In this document: positions 7,613 to 16,998 of the stretch, piece by piece
How the letters are laid out: each line of letters starts with the position of its first letter
How positions within the stretch are numbered: position 1 is the stretch's first letter
Source of the DNA: CAYQXJ01 sp964421565
Lineage (GTDB): Bacteria; Planctomycetota; Brocadiia; SM23-32
Direction of reading: 5' to 3'
Assembly: GCA_964421565.1 (NCBI GenBank)
Contig: CAYQXJ010000011.1
Location: 1 to 64,000 of the forward strand
Length of the DNA stretch: 64,000 nucleotides
Made by a program: the position numbers and the translations under genes
Notes under the pieces: generated by a model
What the model was told of the DNA's origin: nothing
Seen by the model: only the letters and a program-made list of their open reading frames with translations
Databases searched by the model: none

Positions 7613-8998
7613 ATGGAAGCGGCAAAACCCAACGTGATCGTTGTCTTCGGCGACCAGTGGCGAGGGCAGGCCACCGGCTACGCGGGCGATCCGAACGTGC
7701 AAACCCCCGTGCTCGACCGCCTTGCCTCCCAGAGCATCAACTTCGTCAACGCCGTCAGTGGCTGCCCGGTTTGCAGCCCGTACCGCGCCAGCCTCATCAC
7801 GGGGCAGTATCCCCTGACGCACGGTGTTTTCCTCAACGACCTGCCTCTACGGCAGCAGGGCCCGTCCATCGCCGAATGCTATCGCGATGCGGGCTACGAT
7901 ACGGCCTACATTGGCAAGTGGCATCTGGAGGGACACGGCCGGGCCGAGTTCATCCCGCGCCAGCATCGGCAGGGGTTCGATTTCTGGCGCGTGCTCGAGT
8001 GCACCCATACCTACAACGAGTCGTACTACTATGGCGAGACGCCCGAGAAGAAGCTCTGGGATGGTTACGACGCCTTTGCGCAGACACGCGAGGCCATCGC
8101 CTACATTCAGAAGCGCGACTGCGAGAACCCGTTCTTGCTCTTTCTCTCATGGGGCCCCCCTCACAGCCCATATCAGACGGCCCCGCAGGAATTCCGTGCG
8201 CTCCACGATCCCACCGGGCTGCAGATGCCGCCAAACGTGCCGGAGGAGAGCATGAACAGGGCGCGCGAGACCCTTGCCGGCTACTACGCCTATATCAGCG
8301 CGCTCGACACAGCACTCGGCTGGCTGATCGACGCCCTCAACGAGTTCGGCATCGCGCAGGATACGCTGCTGCTGTTCACCAGCGATCACGGTGACATGGT
8401 CGGCAGCCGCGGCGAATGGGACAAGCAGCGTCCGTACGAAGAAGCGATCCGCGTGCCCTTTCTGCTCCGCTGGCCGACAGGGCTGGGCCATCGGTGCGAA
8501 GAACTGCAGGCACCGATCGACGCCCCCCACGTGATGCCCACGCTGCTCTCCTGCTGCGGTCTGCCCGTGCCCGAAAGCGTCGAGGGGCTCGACTACGCGG
8601 GCTACATCCGGGGAGGCCCGAACCCCGGCGACGACGCGGCGCTGCTGCAATGTCCGGCGCCGTTCGGCAACTGGCATCGCGGACGGGGCGGGCGTGAGTA
8701 CCGCGGCGTGCGAACCGCCCGTCATACCTACGTGAGAGATCTGGAAGGCCCGTGGCTGCTCTTCGACAATGATCGGGACCCTTATCAACTCGACAACCTG
8801 GTCAACCGAACGCAACACGCGGCCTTGCAGGACGGGCTCGAGGGGGTGCTTCAGAAGAAGCTGCACGAACGCCACGACCCGTTTGAACCCGCGAGTTACT
8901 ATCTGGAGGAATGGGGCTATGAGGTGGATGAGAAGGGCTGCATTGTGCGGATGAGAGGTGAGCAGATGCCCGGCGCGCGAGGCTACCGGGATTGGTAA
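7613..8998 (+). CDS. Sulfatase (family S1, formylglycine type)
   Basis: 461 residues of the alkaline-phosphatase fold. NVIVVFGDQWR (7-17) supplies the first metal aspartate. The active-site motif is C54-S-P-Y-R followed by ASLITGQYP; C54 would be converted to formylglycine. GKWHLEGH carries conserved Lys and His, and LLFTSDHGDMVG supplies the second Asp/His metal pair. It removes sulfate esters from a glycan or small molecule. The fourth residue of the CxPxR motif is Tyr, not the usual Ser or Ala. No signal peptide is visible, which is odd for a polysaccharide sulfatase. GAGGAGAGG lies upstream of 7613. No maturase gene is in the window. Confidence 0.92.
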   Translation: MEAAKPNVIVVFGDQWRGQATGYAGDPNVQTPVLDRLASQSINFVNAVSGCPVCSPYRASLITGQYPLTHGVFLNDLPLRQQGPSIAECYRDAGYDTAYIGKWHLEGHGRAEFIPRQHRQGFDFWRVLECTHTYNESYYYGETPEKKLWDGYDAFAQTREAIAYIQKRDCENPFLLFLSWGPPHSPYQTAPQEFRALHDPTGLQMPPNVPEESMNRARETLAGYYAYISALDTALGWLIDALNEFGIAQDTLLLFTSDHGDMVGSRGEWDKQRPYEEAIRVPFLLRWPTGLGHRCEELQAPIDAPHVMPTLLSCCGLPVPESVEGLDYAGYIRGGPNPGDDAALLQCPAPFGNWHRGRGGREYRGVRTARHTYVRDLEGPWLLFDNDRDPYQLDNLVNRTQHAALQDGLEGVLQKKLHERHDPFEPASYYLEEWGYEVDEKGCIVRMRGEQMPGARGYRDW

Positions 8999-9064
8999 CG
9001 ATGTGCCGTTTGCTGATACTGGTGACCGTGTTGCTTTGCCTGTGAAACAGGGGGACAGGAATCT

Positions 9065-10099
9065 GTGAGTGATCCCATCGACGATGCACGGCAGATGGCC
9101 CGCAGGGTGGCGGAGCGGGTGATTGCGCGTGATGCAGTCTTCGGCAACTACACGCTTAACCTCTCGCTGGAAGCCATGCTCGAGATGGACCGCGCCACCG
9201 GCGAACGGGAGTACACCGATCACGTTCTTTCGGTCCTGCGACGGCGAGGGTGCGAACCGGGCGTGCCGATACCCTACGAGATGCAGCCCTTCGTACACCT
9301 GGAGTATAAGCTACTCCAGCTCACCCGTGATGAACGGTATGCATCCCCGTTTGTGGCGGAGACAGACCGCTGGTGGCGAGAGGCCCCACGCTCGGAGGAG
9401 GGCGCCGTTGCGCACGCCGTCGGTGAGCCCGGCCGCTACCTTCTGATCGACATGATCCAGGATTACTGTAGCCGCATGGCGCAGGCGGGGGAATTGACGG
9501 GTGTTGCGAGCTACTTCGCTGAGTGCGCGCAGCAGTTCCGGCTCCACCACAAGCTGCTGCGCTACTCGGAAAGCGGACTCTACAGCACCAGCCGCGGCTG
9601 GCAGGACGATCCGGTGGAACTGGCCCCCGGCGCATGGGCGCGCGGCCACGGATGGCTGATCCGCGGCATGACGGACTCACTCAGTTCGATGCCTCGCGAG
9701 TACGAGCACTACCAACAGGTTCAGGGTTACCTGCGCGAGTTGGCGGACGCCCTGCTCGCCGTCCAGCAGCAGGATGGCATGTGGCACGCGCTGGTGCACC
9801 TTCCGCCGGAGGATAGCCATCCCGATTCCACCGGCACCGGTCTGATCTGCTATGCCCTGTTCCGCGCGGCCCACGAAGGTATACTCGAAGCAATGAAGTA
9901 CGAAGACGCTGCCCTGCGCGGCTACCAGGCGCTGAGGGGATGCGTGACACCTGAGGGGCTGGTCATGCACGAGTCGGAATCGTGCCATGAGAGCATCGAA
10001 GGTTGCTACCGCAAACAGGGAGCTACCAACGATGGGACCGGTCACGGGCCGGGCTGCGCCATCTTTGCCTGTGCGGGCCGGGTGATCCACGAGAAGTGA
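9065..10099 (+). CDS. GH88/GH105-like unsaturated glycuronyl hydrolase
   Basis: A 344-residue (alpha/alpha)6-barrel protein. The diagnostic block is APGAWARGHGWLIRGM (about 190-205), matching the W-x-R-G-x-G-W motif of GH105 (YteR/YesR) and GH88. DGMWHALV and STGTGLICYAL are further barrel motifs. These enzymes hydrolyse the 4,5-unsaturated uronic acid left by polysaccharide lyases, for example on rhamnogalacturonan disaccharides, and are mostly cytoplasmic, which fits the lack of a signal peptide. No lyase gene is in the window. GTG 9065 is preceded by GGACAGGA. Confidence 0.8.
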   Translation: MSDPIDDARQMARRVAERVIARDAVFGNYTLNLSLEAMLEMDRATGEREYTDHVLSVLRRRGCEPGVPIPYEMQPFVHLEYKLLQLTRDERYASPFVAETDRWWREAPRSEEGAVAHAVGEPGRYLLIDMIQDYCSRMAQAGELTGVASYFAECAQQFRLHHKLLRYSESGLYSTSRGWQDDPVELAPGAWARGHGWLIRGMTDSLSSMPREYEHYQQVQGYLRELADALLAVQQQDGMWHALVHLPPEDSHPDSTGTGLICYALFRAAHEGILEAMKYEDAALRGYQALRGCVTPEGLVMHESESCHESIEGCYRKQGATNDGTGHGPGCAIFACAGRVIHEK

Positions 10100-10109
10100 G
10101 GAGACGCGT

Positions 10110-12983
10110 ATGCGTGCGCTGATGTATGCTTTGCCGCTGTTTATCGCCGTTGCCGTTACGCCCTCTTGGGCTGCGCAGGAGACGTTCATCTGGATCGAGG
10201 GAGAGAATCTTGCAAAGAGTAGCGTTTTCGATAACCCCTGGTTTAACGACGTAGATGCTGACGAACTCTCCGGAGGGGCATGGCTTGCCAGCTTCTCCGA
10301 GCCGAACCAGCCCACGGGCACGGCGGAGTACCTCCTTGACATACCCCGTGCAGGCGAGTATCGCTTCTGGCTGCGTGCCAACCCGCGCGGCACGGGCATC
10401 GCGTACCGGCTCGATGACGGCCCATGGCAGAGGGTGGATGTAGATGCCATGCGGCGACAAGTCAGGGAGCATCGCCGCGAGCCCGACTTCGAACCGCGTA
10501 TGATCCAGGAAACCCCTGTCGCGCTGGACGGCGGCTGGGACGCGCGATTCCTCGCCTGGTTCGATCTCGGCTCTCTTGATCTTTCGGCGGGCGAACACCG
10601 GATCGCCTTCCAGCTCGGGGGCACAGAGGCGGAGAAACGGTTCTCGGCCCTGGACTGTTTCGTGCTGACGACCGGGGAGTTCACGCCGCGTCACAAGTAC
10701 CGGCCTGGTGAGCGACCGCAGAGCATCATCGAGTATCCGGACGAGGAGACCTGGGCCTTTGAGCCGGAGGACGACGCCTTCAGCGAGGAGGCGCTCTTTG
10801 ACCTGCGCGCTCTCAACGAAGAGTTCGCCGGGCAGCATGGCTTCATCCGACGCAGCGAGGACGGCTTCGGGTTCGTGCGCGGCGACGGCGTGCCGATACG
10901 CTTCTGGGGTGGCTCGACTTACGTGCAACGGAACGCTTGGCGCGATGTGGAACGCACGCTCCGCCGGGCCGAGCAACTGCGCGAGCAGGGGCGCGAGGAA
11001 GATGCGCATCGGAGCATGGAGAGGGCCGGAGAACTGCGGCAGCAAGCGTGGGAGGAACTGCGCCATCACGCACGCTTCCTCGCTAAGCGCGGGGTCAACA
11101 TGGTGCGCAATCATGGCGCTGTGCAGCCGAAGCGCGAGGGGTCGCAGATCACCGACGTCGACCAGCAAGCTGTCGAGCAGATATGGCGCCTGGTTGCGGC
11201 CATGAAGGAGCAGGGCATCTACTGCACCATCTCGCCCTACTGGGGCTCGCACGCCCGGCGGTTGAAGAGCTGGGACGTGCCGGAGAGCGGGCTCGACAAC
11301 ATGGCGGGCATGCTCTTCTTCGAGCCGAAGACGCAGGCTGCTTACAAGTCGTGGCTGAAGGCCATTTACGATCCGGTCAATCCCTACACGGGCGTGCGGC
11401 TCGCCGATGACCCTGCCGTAGCCATCATACAGGTCCAGAATGAAGACAGCATGCTGTTCTACACCATGCAGCGGGTGCAGGGCGAGGCACGGGCCATTCT
11501 GCGGCGACAATACGCCGACTGGCTGTCAGCCCGCTATGGCTCCCTGGCGGCTGCCCGCAAAGCATGGAACGGCAACGAGCAGGCGAACGACGACTTCGCC
11601 AACGGCGAAGCCGGCCTCTATATCGTGTGGCACTTCGGCCGGGACGCGAAGCAGGGGATGGGCTCCGATGTGGGGTTGCAGCGCAGACTCTCCGACCAGT
11701 TCGAGTTCATGGCCCGCACCATGCACGCGTTCAATGCCGAAGTCGAACGCTATCTGGAGGAGGAACTCGGCTGCCGGCACCTGGTCAACGCCGGCAACTG
11801 GCGCACGGTCGACGCAGTGCTGGTTGACCCTGCTGAACGTTGGAGCTACACGGCCAACGACGTCATCGGCAAGAACCATTACTATAGCCCGGCTCATCTC
11901 GGCCTGCATCGCGGCTGGCAGATACTGGCCGGGCACTACTTCCAGGATCTCAGCGTGATCCCACGTCCCGAGCGCCTTCCCCTGAACGTAAAGCAGGCCG
12001 TCGGCCACCCGTTCATCATTCCGGAAAGTCTCTGGGTGCCACCACTCAGCTACCAGGCGGAAGGCCCGCTCATGATCGCCGCGCAGCAATGCCTGACAGG
12101 CGTGGACTGCTTCTACTGGTTTGCCACGGGCGTGCGCGAGTGGCAGCCACCGGGCAACAAGTGGACGTTCTCCACGCCCATGCAGCTCGGCCAGTTTCCC
12201 GCGGCCGCCCTCATATGGCGGCGCGGCCTGGTGGACGAAGGCGAACCCGTCGTCTACGAGGAACGCGGCCTGCACAACATATGGGAGCGCCGCACCCCGA
12301 TCATTGCTGAAGGCGGATCTTACGATCCCAATCGTGACGCCGGCGACCTGCCTGCGGATTCCAGCATCCAGGGCGGCGTTGATCCTCTGGCGTTCGTTAT
12401 TGGACCCGTTCACGTTCGGTACGAAGGCGATCCCGCGAACAACCAGCTCGTTGACCTGACTCGTTACATCGATGAAGACGCGGGCATCGTCCGCAGCGTC
12501 ACCGGTCAGATAACTACCGACAGGGAGCGTGGTGTCTATCAGGTGAACGCGCCTCGCGCTCAGGGAGCGGCCGGCTTCCTGGCGGACGCCGGTCCCCTCA
12601 AGATGGCGGACGTTGGCATTGATTGCGCGAACCACTACGCCAGCATTGTTGTGGTGCCCCTGGACGATCAGCCGCTGGCGACCTCAGCGCGACTTCTGAT
12701 CCAGGTCGGCACACGCTGTAGGCCGACCGGCTGGCAGGCACGGCCGGCACAATTCAAGGCCGACGACAAGCTGGTCCAGGGAAAGCGCATAGTGCGCGTC
12801 GGCACGGCGCCGTGGCGCGTGATCAATACACGTGCGACCGTAACCGTGGCCAACCAGAACGTGCAGGGCGCCACACTGCTTGACGTCAACGGCATGCCCG
12901 TGCGCGACGTGCCTGTTCGCCGCGAAGGGCGAATGCTGATCGTCGCCCTACCGTCTGACTCAATGTACGTTGTTCTGCGATAG
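10110..12983 (+). CDS. Large secreted clan GH-A-like glycoside hydrolase
   Basis: 957 residues with a signal peptide ending around TPSWA-A (residues 1-22). An N-terminal carbohydrate-binding-like beta-sandwich follows (WIEGENLAK, then DIPRAGEYRFWLRAN). The TIM barrel begins near residue 240 (FIRRSEDGFGFVRGDG, IRFWGG). VQNED carries E445, a likely acid/base (Asn-Glu pair), and PFIIPES carries E639, a likely nucleophile. The C-terminal part is a beta domain. I cannot place it in a named GH family. About 37 extra, highly charged helical residues (near 270-310) are absent from the paralogue at 48888. The start has a plausible site (GAGGAGACG) 11 bases after GH105. Secretion suggests it acts first on the polymer. 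Confidence 0.75.
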   Translation: MRALMYALPLFIAVAVTPSWAAQETFIWIEGENLAKSSVFDNPWFNDVDADELSGGAWLASFSEPNQPTGTAEYLLDIPRAGEYRFWLRANPRGTGIAYRLDDGPWQRVDVDAMRRQVREHRREPDFEPRMIQETPVALDGGWDARFLAWFDLGSLDLSAGEHRIAFQLGGTEAEKRFSALDCFVLTTGEFTPRHKYRPGERPQSIIEYPDEETWAFEPEDDAFSEEALFDLRALNEEFAGQHGFIRRSEDGFGFVRGDGVPIRFWGGSTYVQRNAWRDVERTLRRAEQLREQGREEDAHRSMERAGELRQQAWEELRHHARFLAKRGVNMVRNHGAVQPKREGSQITDVDQQAVEQIWRLVAAMKEQGIYCTISPYWGSHARRLKSWDVPESGLDNMAGMLFFEPKTQAAYKSWLKAIYDPVNPYTGVRLADDPAVAIIQVQNEDSMLFYTMQRVQGEARAILRRQYADWLSARYGSLAAARKAWNGNEQANDDFANGEAGLYIVWHFGRDAKQGMGSDVGLQRRLSDQFEFMARTMHAFNAEVERYLEEELGCRHLVNAGNWRTVDAVLVDPAERWSYTANDVIGKNHYYSPAHLGLHRGWQILAGHYFQDLSVIPRPERLPLNVKQAVGHPFIIPESLWVPPLSYQAEGPLMIAAQQCLTGVDCFYWFATGVREWQPPGNKWTFSTPMQLGQFPAAALIWRRGLVDEGEPVVYEERGLHNIWERRTPIIAEGGSYDPNRDAGDLPADSSIQGGVDPLAFVIGPVHVRYEGDPANNQLVDLTRYIDEDAGIVRSVTGQITTDRERGVYQVNAPRAQGAAGFLADAGPLKMADVGIDCANHYASIVVVPLDDQPLATSARLLIQVGTRCRPTGWQARPAQFKADDKLVQGKRIVRVGTAPWRVINTRATVTVANQNVQGATLLDVNGMPVRDVPVRREGRMLIVALPSDSMYVVLR

Positions 12984-12994
12984 GGGGGGTGAGT

Positions 12995-14026
12995 ATGCGC
13001 ACCGCAGTTTTCCTCTCCGCAGTGTTGTGTGCGTTGGCATTCAGCGCCGACGACGTGGCGATGGCCGGCGCGGGGAGCACCGAGGCGACCATTGCCGTGC
13101 CGGTGGTGCAGGGCGAGTGGTGGCAAATCGCGCCGAACGCGTCGGATGTGGGGAAATGGAGCACGGGCGATGAGAACGCCTGCGACTTCACGATCTACCG
13201 CGCGCACGACGACTCCTGGCACTGCGTGGCCTGCATCCGCGGCACGAGCCATCACGGGAAGCGCCTGTTCTATCATTGGTGCTCGGACCGGCTGACTGAT
13301 ACCGCCTGGGAACCGGTCGGCATCCTGGATGTGCCGCGCGGCAGGCGGGGGAATCCGCCGCAGTTAACCTCCGTGCAGGCGCCGCACGTCTTCCGCTACA
13401 GGGGGCGGCACTACATGTTCTACAACAGCGGCGCCGCGTATTGCCTGGCAAGCGACGACGGGCTCGAATGGCGGCCGCATCGTAACGTGGACGGGGAGCT
13501 GGAGTTCTTCTCCATGGGTCGTGATGTCTGCGTGTTCCACGACGAGGCGAGCGAACGCTGGATCGCCTACTACTGCGGCACCGCGCAGGTGGAGGGCCAG
13601 CGTCGAGGCGCCATGGTGGCAAGAACCGCGCCGACTCCGGAAGGGCCCTGGAGCGAAGACGAGTTCGCGGTGCGCACCACCGGCAATCCGGAGAGTCCTT
13701 TCGTGCTGGCGCATGACGGACACTACTATCTGTGGCAGCAAATGAGCTGCTACCGCTCGGAGAACCCGCTCGATTTTGATGAGGCCGAACTGATCTCGCA
13801 CATGACCGAGATATGGTACGGCGGCAAGTGGGCGCCCGAGGTGTTCGAGCATGACGGCGAATGGTTCGTCGCCGGCTACGGGCGAGGCATACACGTTGCT
13901 CGTCTCAAGTGGCAGCAACGCACGCCGCAGCAGGTAGCCGAATGGCGGCGAGGCTGGTTGGATTACCTGAACGAAGAGCTGCGCAAGAAACGCGAGCGCG
14001 AACGCCGCAGGCGGCAGGAAGGCTAA
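12995..14026 (+). CDS. Secreted five-bladed beta-propeller glycoside hydrolase (GH43/GH32-like)
   Basis: 343 residues with a signal peptide (MRTAVFLSAVLCALAFS). The body has repeated blade patterns: APHVFRYRGRHYMFYNSG, CLASDDGLEW, SPFVLAHDGHYYLWQQ, APEVFEHDGEWFVAGYG. Such propellers are GH43, GH62 or GH32-type, acting on furanosides or pyranosides of plant or algal glycans. I could not fix the three acidic catalytic residues, so the family is open. ATG 12995 has GGGGGGTGAG right before it; GTG 12989 is in frame and possible. The C-terminus is a basic, helical tail rich in Arg and Glu. A shorter relative lies at 18579. Confidence 0.65.
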   Translation: MRTAVFLSAVLCALAFSADDVAMAGAGSTEATIAVPVVQGEWWQIAPNASDVGKWSTGDENACDFTIYRAHDDSWHCVACIRGTSHHGKRLFYHWCSDRLTDTAWEPVGILDVPRGRRGNPPQLTSVQAPHVFRYRGRHYMFYNSGAAYCLASDDGLEWRPHRNVDGELEFFSMGRDVCVFHDEASERWIAYYCGTAQVEGQRRGAMVARTAPTPEGPWSEDEFAVRTTGNPESPFVLAHDGHYYLWQQMSCYRSENPLDFDEAELISHMTEIWYGGKWAPEVFEHDGEWFVAGYGRGIHVARLKWQQRTPQQVAEWRRGWLDYLNEELRKKRERERRRRQEG

Positions 14027-14175
14027 CAACATGACCCACGCGCCGCCCGGTGCCCGCAGTCGCCTGGATGCGCGGACGGTTGCCCCGTGCGAGCGCGCAA
14101 GGGCTACCCTGGACGCAGTCGCTGAGCGGTCTCTGCCGGGGCACAGGGCGTGGCGGTTGCGCCGTGCGGCAACGC

Positions 14176-14203
14176 TTGACTGCCTGCGGCAACGCGCTAA
14201 TAT
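14176..14203 (+). promoter_or_regulatory. Sigma-70-type promoter ahead of the isomerase-kinase-aldolase genes
   Basis: TTGACT at 14176-14181, 16 bases, TAATAT at 14198-14203. It sits in the 266-base spacer (14027-14292) that otherwise holds no gene, leaving a leader of about 80 bases. It suggests the sugar-catabolic genes can be transcribed separately from the hydrolases. Confidence 0.45.
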
Positions 14204-14292
14204 GCGCATTGTCGGGCGCAGGGCGTGAGAACCAGCCAATCCGACGGACCCGAACATGTATCTGACACCGTAGCCGCACGAGGAGGGATCCG

Positions 14293-15207
14293 ATGAAACT
14301 GGGTCTATGCAGCGCGATTCTGCCGGACCTATCGTTGGGGCAAGTTGTTGAGTTCGCGGCTGAAGAGGGCTTCGAAGCCGTGGAGCTGATGTGCTGGCCA
14401 AAAGGCAAGGCCGAACGCCGCTATGCAGGGGTGACGCACATCGAAGTGGAGAAACTGGACGGGGCGGGCGCCGAGCGCATCCGCTCGCTCTGCGCCGACG
14501 CGGGGATCGAGATCAGCGGACTCGGATACTACCCGAACCCTCTGGTGCCCGATGAACAGGAAGCACAGGTCTACATCGATCACATCAAGCGCGTGATCGA
14601 GGCGGCGGCCATGCTCGGCGTGAACCAGATGAACACCTTTATCGGCCGCGACCCCGCCAGGAGCGTGGAGGAGAACTGGCCCGTTTTCCAGACACGCTGG
14701 CCACCGGTTATCGAGTTCGCCGAGAAGCACGGCGTGAAGATCGGCATCGAGAACTGCCCCATGCTTTTCACCGAAGATGAATGGCCTGGCGGCAAGAACC
14801 TGGCGCACAGCCCGGCGATCTGGCGTCGTATGTTCCAGGCGATCCCGAGCGACAGCTTCGGCCTGAACTACGATCCCTCGCACCTGGTCTGGCAATGTAT
14901 CAACTACGTGGAGCCGCTCTGGGAGTTCGCCGATCGCATCTTCCACGTCCATGCGAAGGATGTACGCGTTGATGGGCGGCGTTTGAACGACGTCGGCATT
15001 TTGGCTACGCCGCTGGAGTTCCATTCGCCGAAGCTGCCCGGGCTGGGCGAGGTGGACTGGGGCCGGTTCTGTTCGGTGCTCACCGATGTGGGCTACACGG
15101 GCGTGGTCGCCGTTGAGGTCGAGGACCGCGCCTATGAGGGGTCCCTCGAGACGCGCAAGGCTGCCCTTCGGCAGAGCGCCGCCTTCCTGCGACAATTCAT
15201 CGCGTGA
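14293..15207 (+). CDS. Sugar phosphate isomerase/epimerase (AP endonuclease 2-like TIM barrel)
   Basis: 304 residues of the xylose-isomerase-like TIM-barrel family. Four probable metal ligands are visible in the expected order: E in IGIENCPM, D in NYDPSHL, H in HVHAKD, and E in VEVEDR. It probably interconverts an aldose and ketose, or an epimer, of the sugar released by the upstream hydrolases; the substrate is unknown. GAGGAGGG 6 bases upstream supports the ATG. The ROK kinase starts 10 bases after its stop and the aldolase follows, so the three form a compact catabolic set. Confidence 0.85.
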   Translation: MKLGLCSAILPDLSLGQVVEFAAEEGFEAVELMCWPKGKAERRYAGVTHIEVEKLDGAGAERIRSLCADAGIEISGLGYYPNPLVPDEQEAQVYIDHIKRVIEAAAMLGVNQMNTFIGRDPARSVEENWPVFQTRWPPVIEFAEKHGVKIGIENCPMLFTEDEWPGGKNLAHSPAIWRRMFQAIPSDSFGLNYDPSHLVWQCINYVEPLWEFADRIFHVHAKDVRVDGRRLNDVGILATPLEFHSPKLPGLGEVDWGRFCSVLTDVGYTGVVAVEVEDRAYEGSLETRKAALRQSAAFLRQFIA

Positions 15208-15217
15208 GGGGGGCGCC

Positions 15218-16186
15218 ATGGCGCAGGTATACGCAAGTGTGGACCTGGGGGGCACGACCATCGGATGCGTGATGGCCGGTTCGGACGGAGAGATCCGCGC
15301 GCGGAAATCCGTCCCCACCGAAGCGCACCAAGGGCCCCAGGCAGTTCTGAGCCGCATGGCCGACGTTGTGCGGCAGGCGGCTGAAGAGGTCGGCTGCGAA
15401 CCCGCGGCGGTCGGCATCGGCGTGCCCGGGCTCGCCGATCTTCAGGCCGGCACGACATTGTTCGTGCCGAACCTGCACACCCAATGGCGTGGTGTGCACG
15501 TGCGGGATGAGCTGCAGGCTGAACTCGGATGCCCGATCTACCTGCTCAACGACGTGCGCATGGCCACGCTCGGGGAACTCACCTTTGGGCACGGCCGAGA
15601 GGCGAACACGATGGCCTTCTTTGCCCTCGGCACGGGCATCGGCGGCGGGGTGGTCGTCGATGGCAAGCTGAGGCTCGGCCCCCTCGGGGCAGCGGGCGAA
15701 CTGGGCCATATCACTGTGTTGCCGGACGGCCCCCTTTGCGGATGCGGCAACCACGGCTGCGTTGAGTCGCTGGCCAGCGGCACGGCAATCGCCGCCGATG
15801 GCGTGCGCCTGATGAAGATCGGCCAGGCCAGCAGGCTGCACGAGATCGTCGGAGGAGACCTGAACAAGGTGAGCCCGAAGACGATGGGCGAGGCAGCCGT
15901 GGCAGGCGATCAGGCCATACGCGACGCAATCGTTCGTGCCGCGCGTTACCTCGGCATCGCCGTGGCGGCCGTGGTGACCACGCTATACCCCGACCTGGTC
16001 GTTCTCGGCGGTGGGGTGGCGCAGATCGGGGACCTGCTCTTCGACACCGTGCGCGAGGAACTCAAGGCCCGGGTGCAGATGTTTCCCACCGACGAGGTGG
16101 CGCTCAAGCCGTCGAAGCTCGGCGATCAGGCAGGCCCGCTTGGTGGAATAGCCCTGGCAATGCAGAACGGGCTGCTGGAGCAGTAA
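15218..16186 (+). CDS. ROK-family sugar kinase
   Basis: 322 residues. The phosphate-1 motif is DLGGTTIGC (9-17) and the catalytic aspartate is D112 in LLNDVRMA. GTGIGGGVVVDG is the second ATP loop. The zinc site is complete: H164 in GELGHITV and C174, C176, C181 in CGCGNHGC. There is no N-terminal DNA-binding domain, so it is a kinase, not a ROK repressor. ATP phosphorylates a hexose, or possibly an unusual sugar made by the isomerase just upstream. The start is set by GAGGGGGG before ATG 15218; the frame extends upstream but only as overlap with the isomerase gene. Confidence 0.88.
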   Translation: MAQVYASVDLGGTTIGCVMAGSDGEIRARKSVPTEAHQGPQAVLSRMADVVRQAAEEVGCEPAAVGIGVPGLADLQAGTTLFVPNLHTQWRGVHVRDELQAELGCPIYLLNDVRMATLGELTFGHGREANTMAFFALGTGIGGGVVVDGKLRLGPLGAAGELGHITVLPDGPLCGCGNHGCVESLASGTAIAADGVRLMKIGQASRLHEIVGGDLNKVSPKTMGEAAVAGDQAIRDAIVRAARYLGIAVAAVVTTLYPDLVVLGGGVAQIGDLLFDTVREELKARVQMFPTDEVALKPSKLGDQAGPLGGIALAMQNGLLEQ

Positions 16187-16227
16187 GGCCTGCAGACACG
16201 AACTGACAACCAATGGAGGATTGGAGC

Positions 16228-16950
16228 ATGCCGGACTACACGTACGAAGACATCGCGAAGATGATCGACCACTCGTTGCTGAACCCCAGCATGAGCGATG
16301 AGGATCTGGAGGAGGGCATCCAAATCGCCATTGATTACGACGTGGCGACCGCCTGCATCCTGCCTTACTACCTGGCGCGCTGCTCTGAGCGATTGGCCGG
16401 GACCGATGTGAAGCCGAGCACCACCATCGGCTTCCCCCACGGCGCCAACACCACCGCGGTCAAAGTGGCCGAAGCCGAACGCGCGCTGGCTGACGGCGGA
16501 CGGGAGCTCGACATGGTCTGCAACGTGAGCAAGGTGCTTAGCGAGGATTGGGACTATGTGCGCGACGACCTGGCGGCAGTCATCGATGTGGCCCATGACG
16601 CTGGCGAGAAGGTGAAAGTCATCTTCTGCAACGACTATCTGCCGGAAGACAAGTACAAGATCCGCCTTTGCGAGATATGCAGCGAAGTCGGGGTGGATTG
16701 GGTGAAGACATCAACCGGCTACGACTACATCAAGGATGCCGAAGGGCACTACTACTACGCCGGTGCCACCGATCACGACCTGAAGTTGATGCGCAAACAC
16801 GCCTCGCCGCAAGTGCAGGTGAAGGCGGCGGGCGGGGTCCGCTCCCTTGACCGACTGCTGGAGGTGCGGGCGCTCGGGGTGACCCGAGTAGGCGCAAGCC
16901 GCACGGTGCAGATGCTCGACGAGTGCAAGAGGCGGCTGGGCATGCTGTGA
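16228..16950 (+). CDS. deoC: DeoC-family class I aldolase (deoxyribose-phosphate aldolase-like)
   Basis: 240 residues. Class I aldolase residues are all present: D95 in ELDMVCN, the Schiff-base lysine K160 in DWVKTSTG, and K199 in QVKAAGGVR. DeoC cleaves 2-deoxyribose 5-phosphate to glyceraldehyde 3-phosphate and acetaldehyde; relatives cleave other phosphosugars. An insertion follows the Schiff-base strand (YDYIKDAEGHYYYAG, 165-179), which is unusual for plain DeoC and lies near the substrate phosphate. Its position after an isomerase and a ROK kinase, within a glycan locus, suggests it cleaves a glycan-derived phosphosugar rather than salvaging nucleosides. GGAGG precedes ATG 16228. Confidence 0.85.
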   Translation: MPDYTYEDIAKMIDHSLLNPSMSDEDLEEGIQIAIDYDVATACILPYYLARCSERLAGTDVKPSTTIGFPHGANTTAVKVAEAERALADGGRELDMVCNVSKVLSEDWDYVRDDLAAVIDVAHDAGEKVKVIFCNDYLPEDKYKIRLCEICSEVGVDWVKTSTGYDYIKDAEGHYYYAGATDHDLKLMRKHASPQVQVKAAGGVRSLDRLLEVRALGVTRVGASRTVQMLDECKRRLGML

Positions 16951-16998
16951 GCCACGCATCGTAGCCCGTTGTGCCACGCCGTTGAACAGGAGGCCCGG

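Noticed and set aside
10023..11510. 495-codon minus-strand frame (also 16711-18372, 26488-28083, 49053-50603)
   Set aside because: All are antisense shadows of clear enzymes; none has a recognisable motif.
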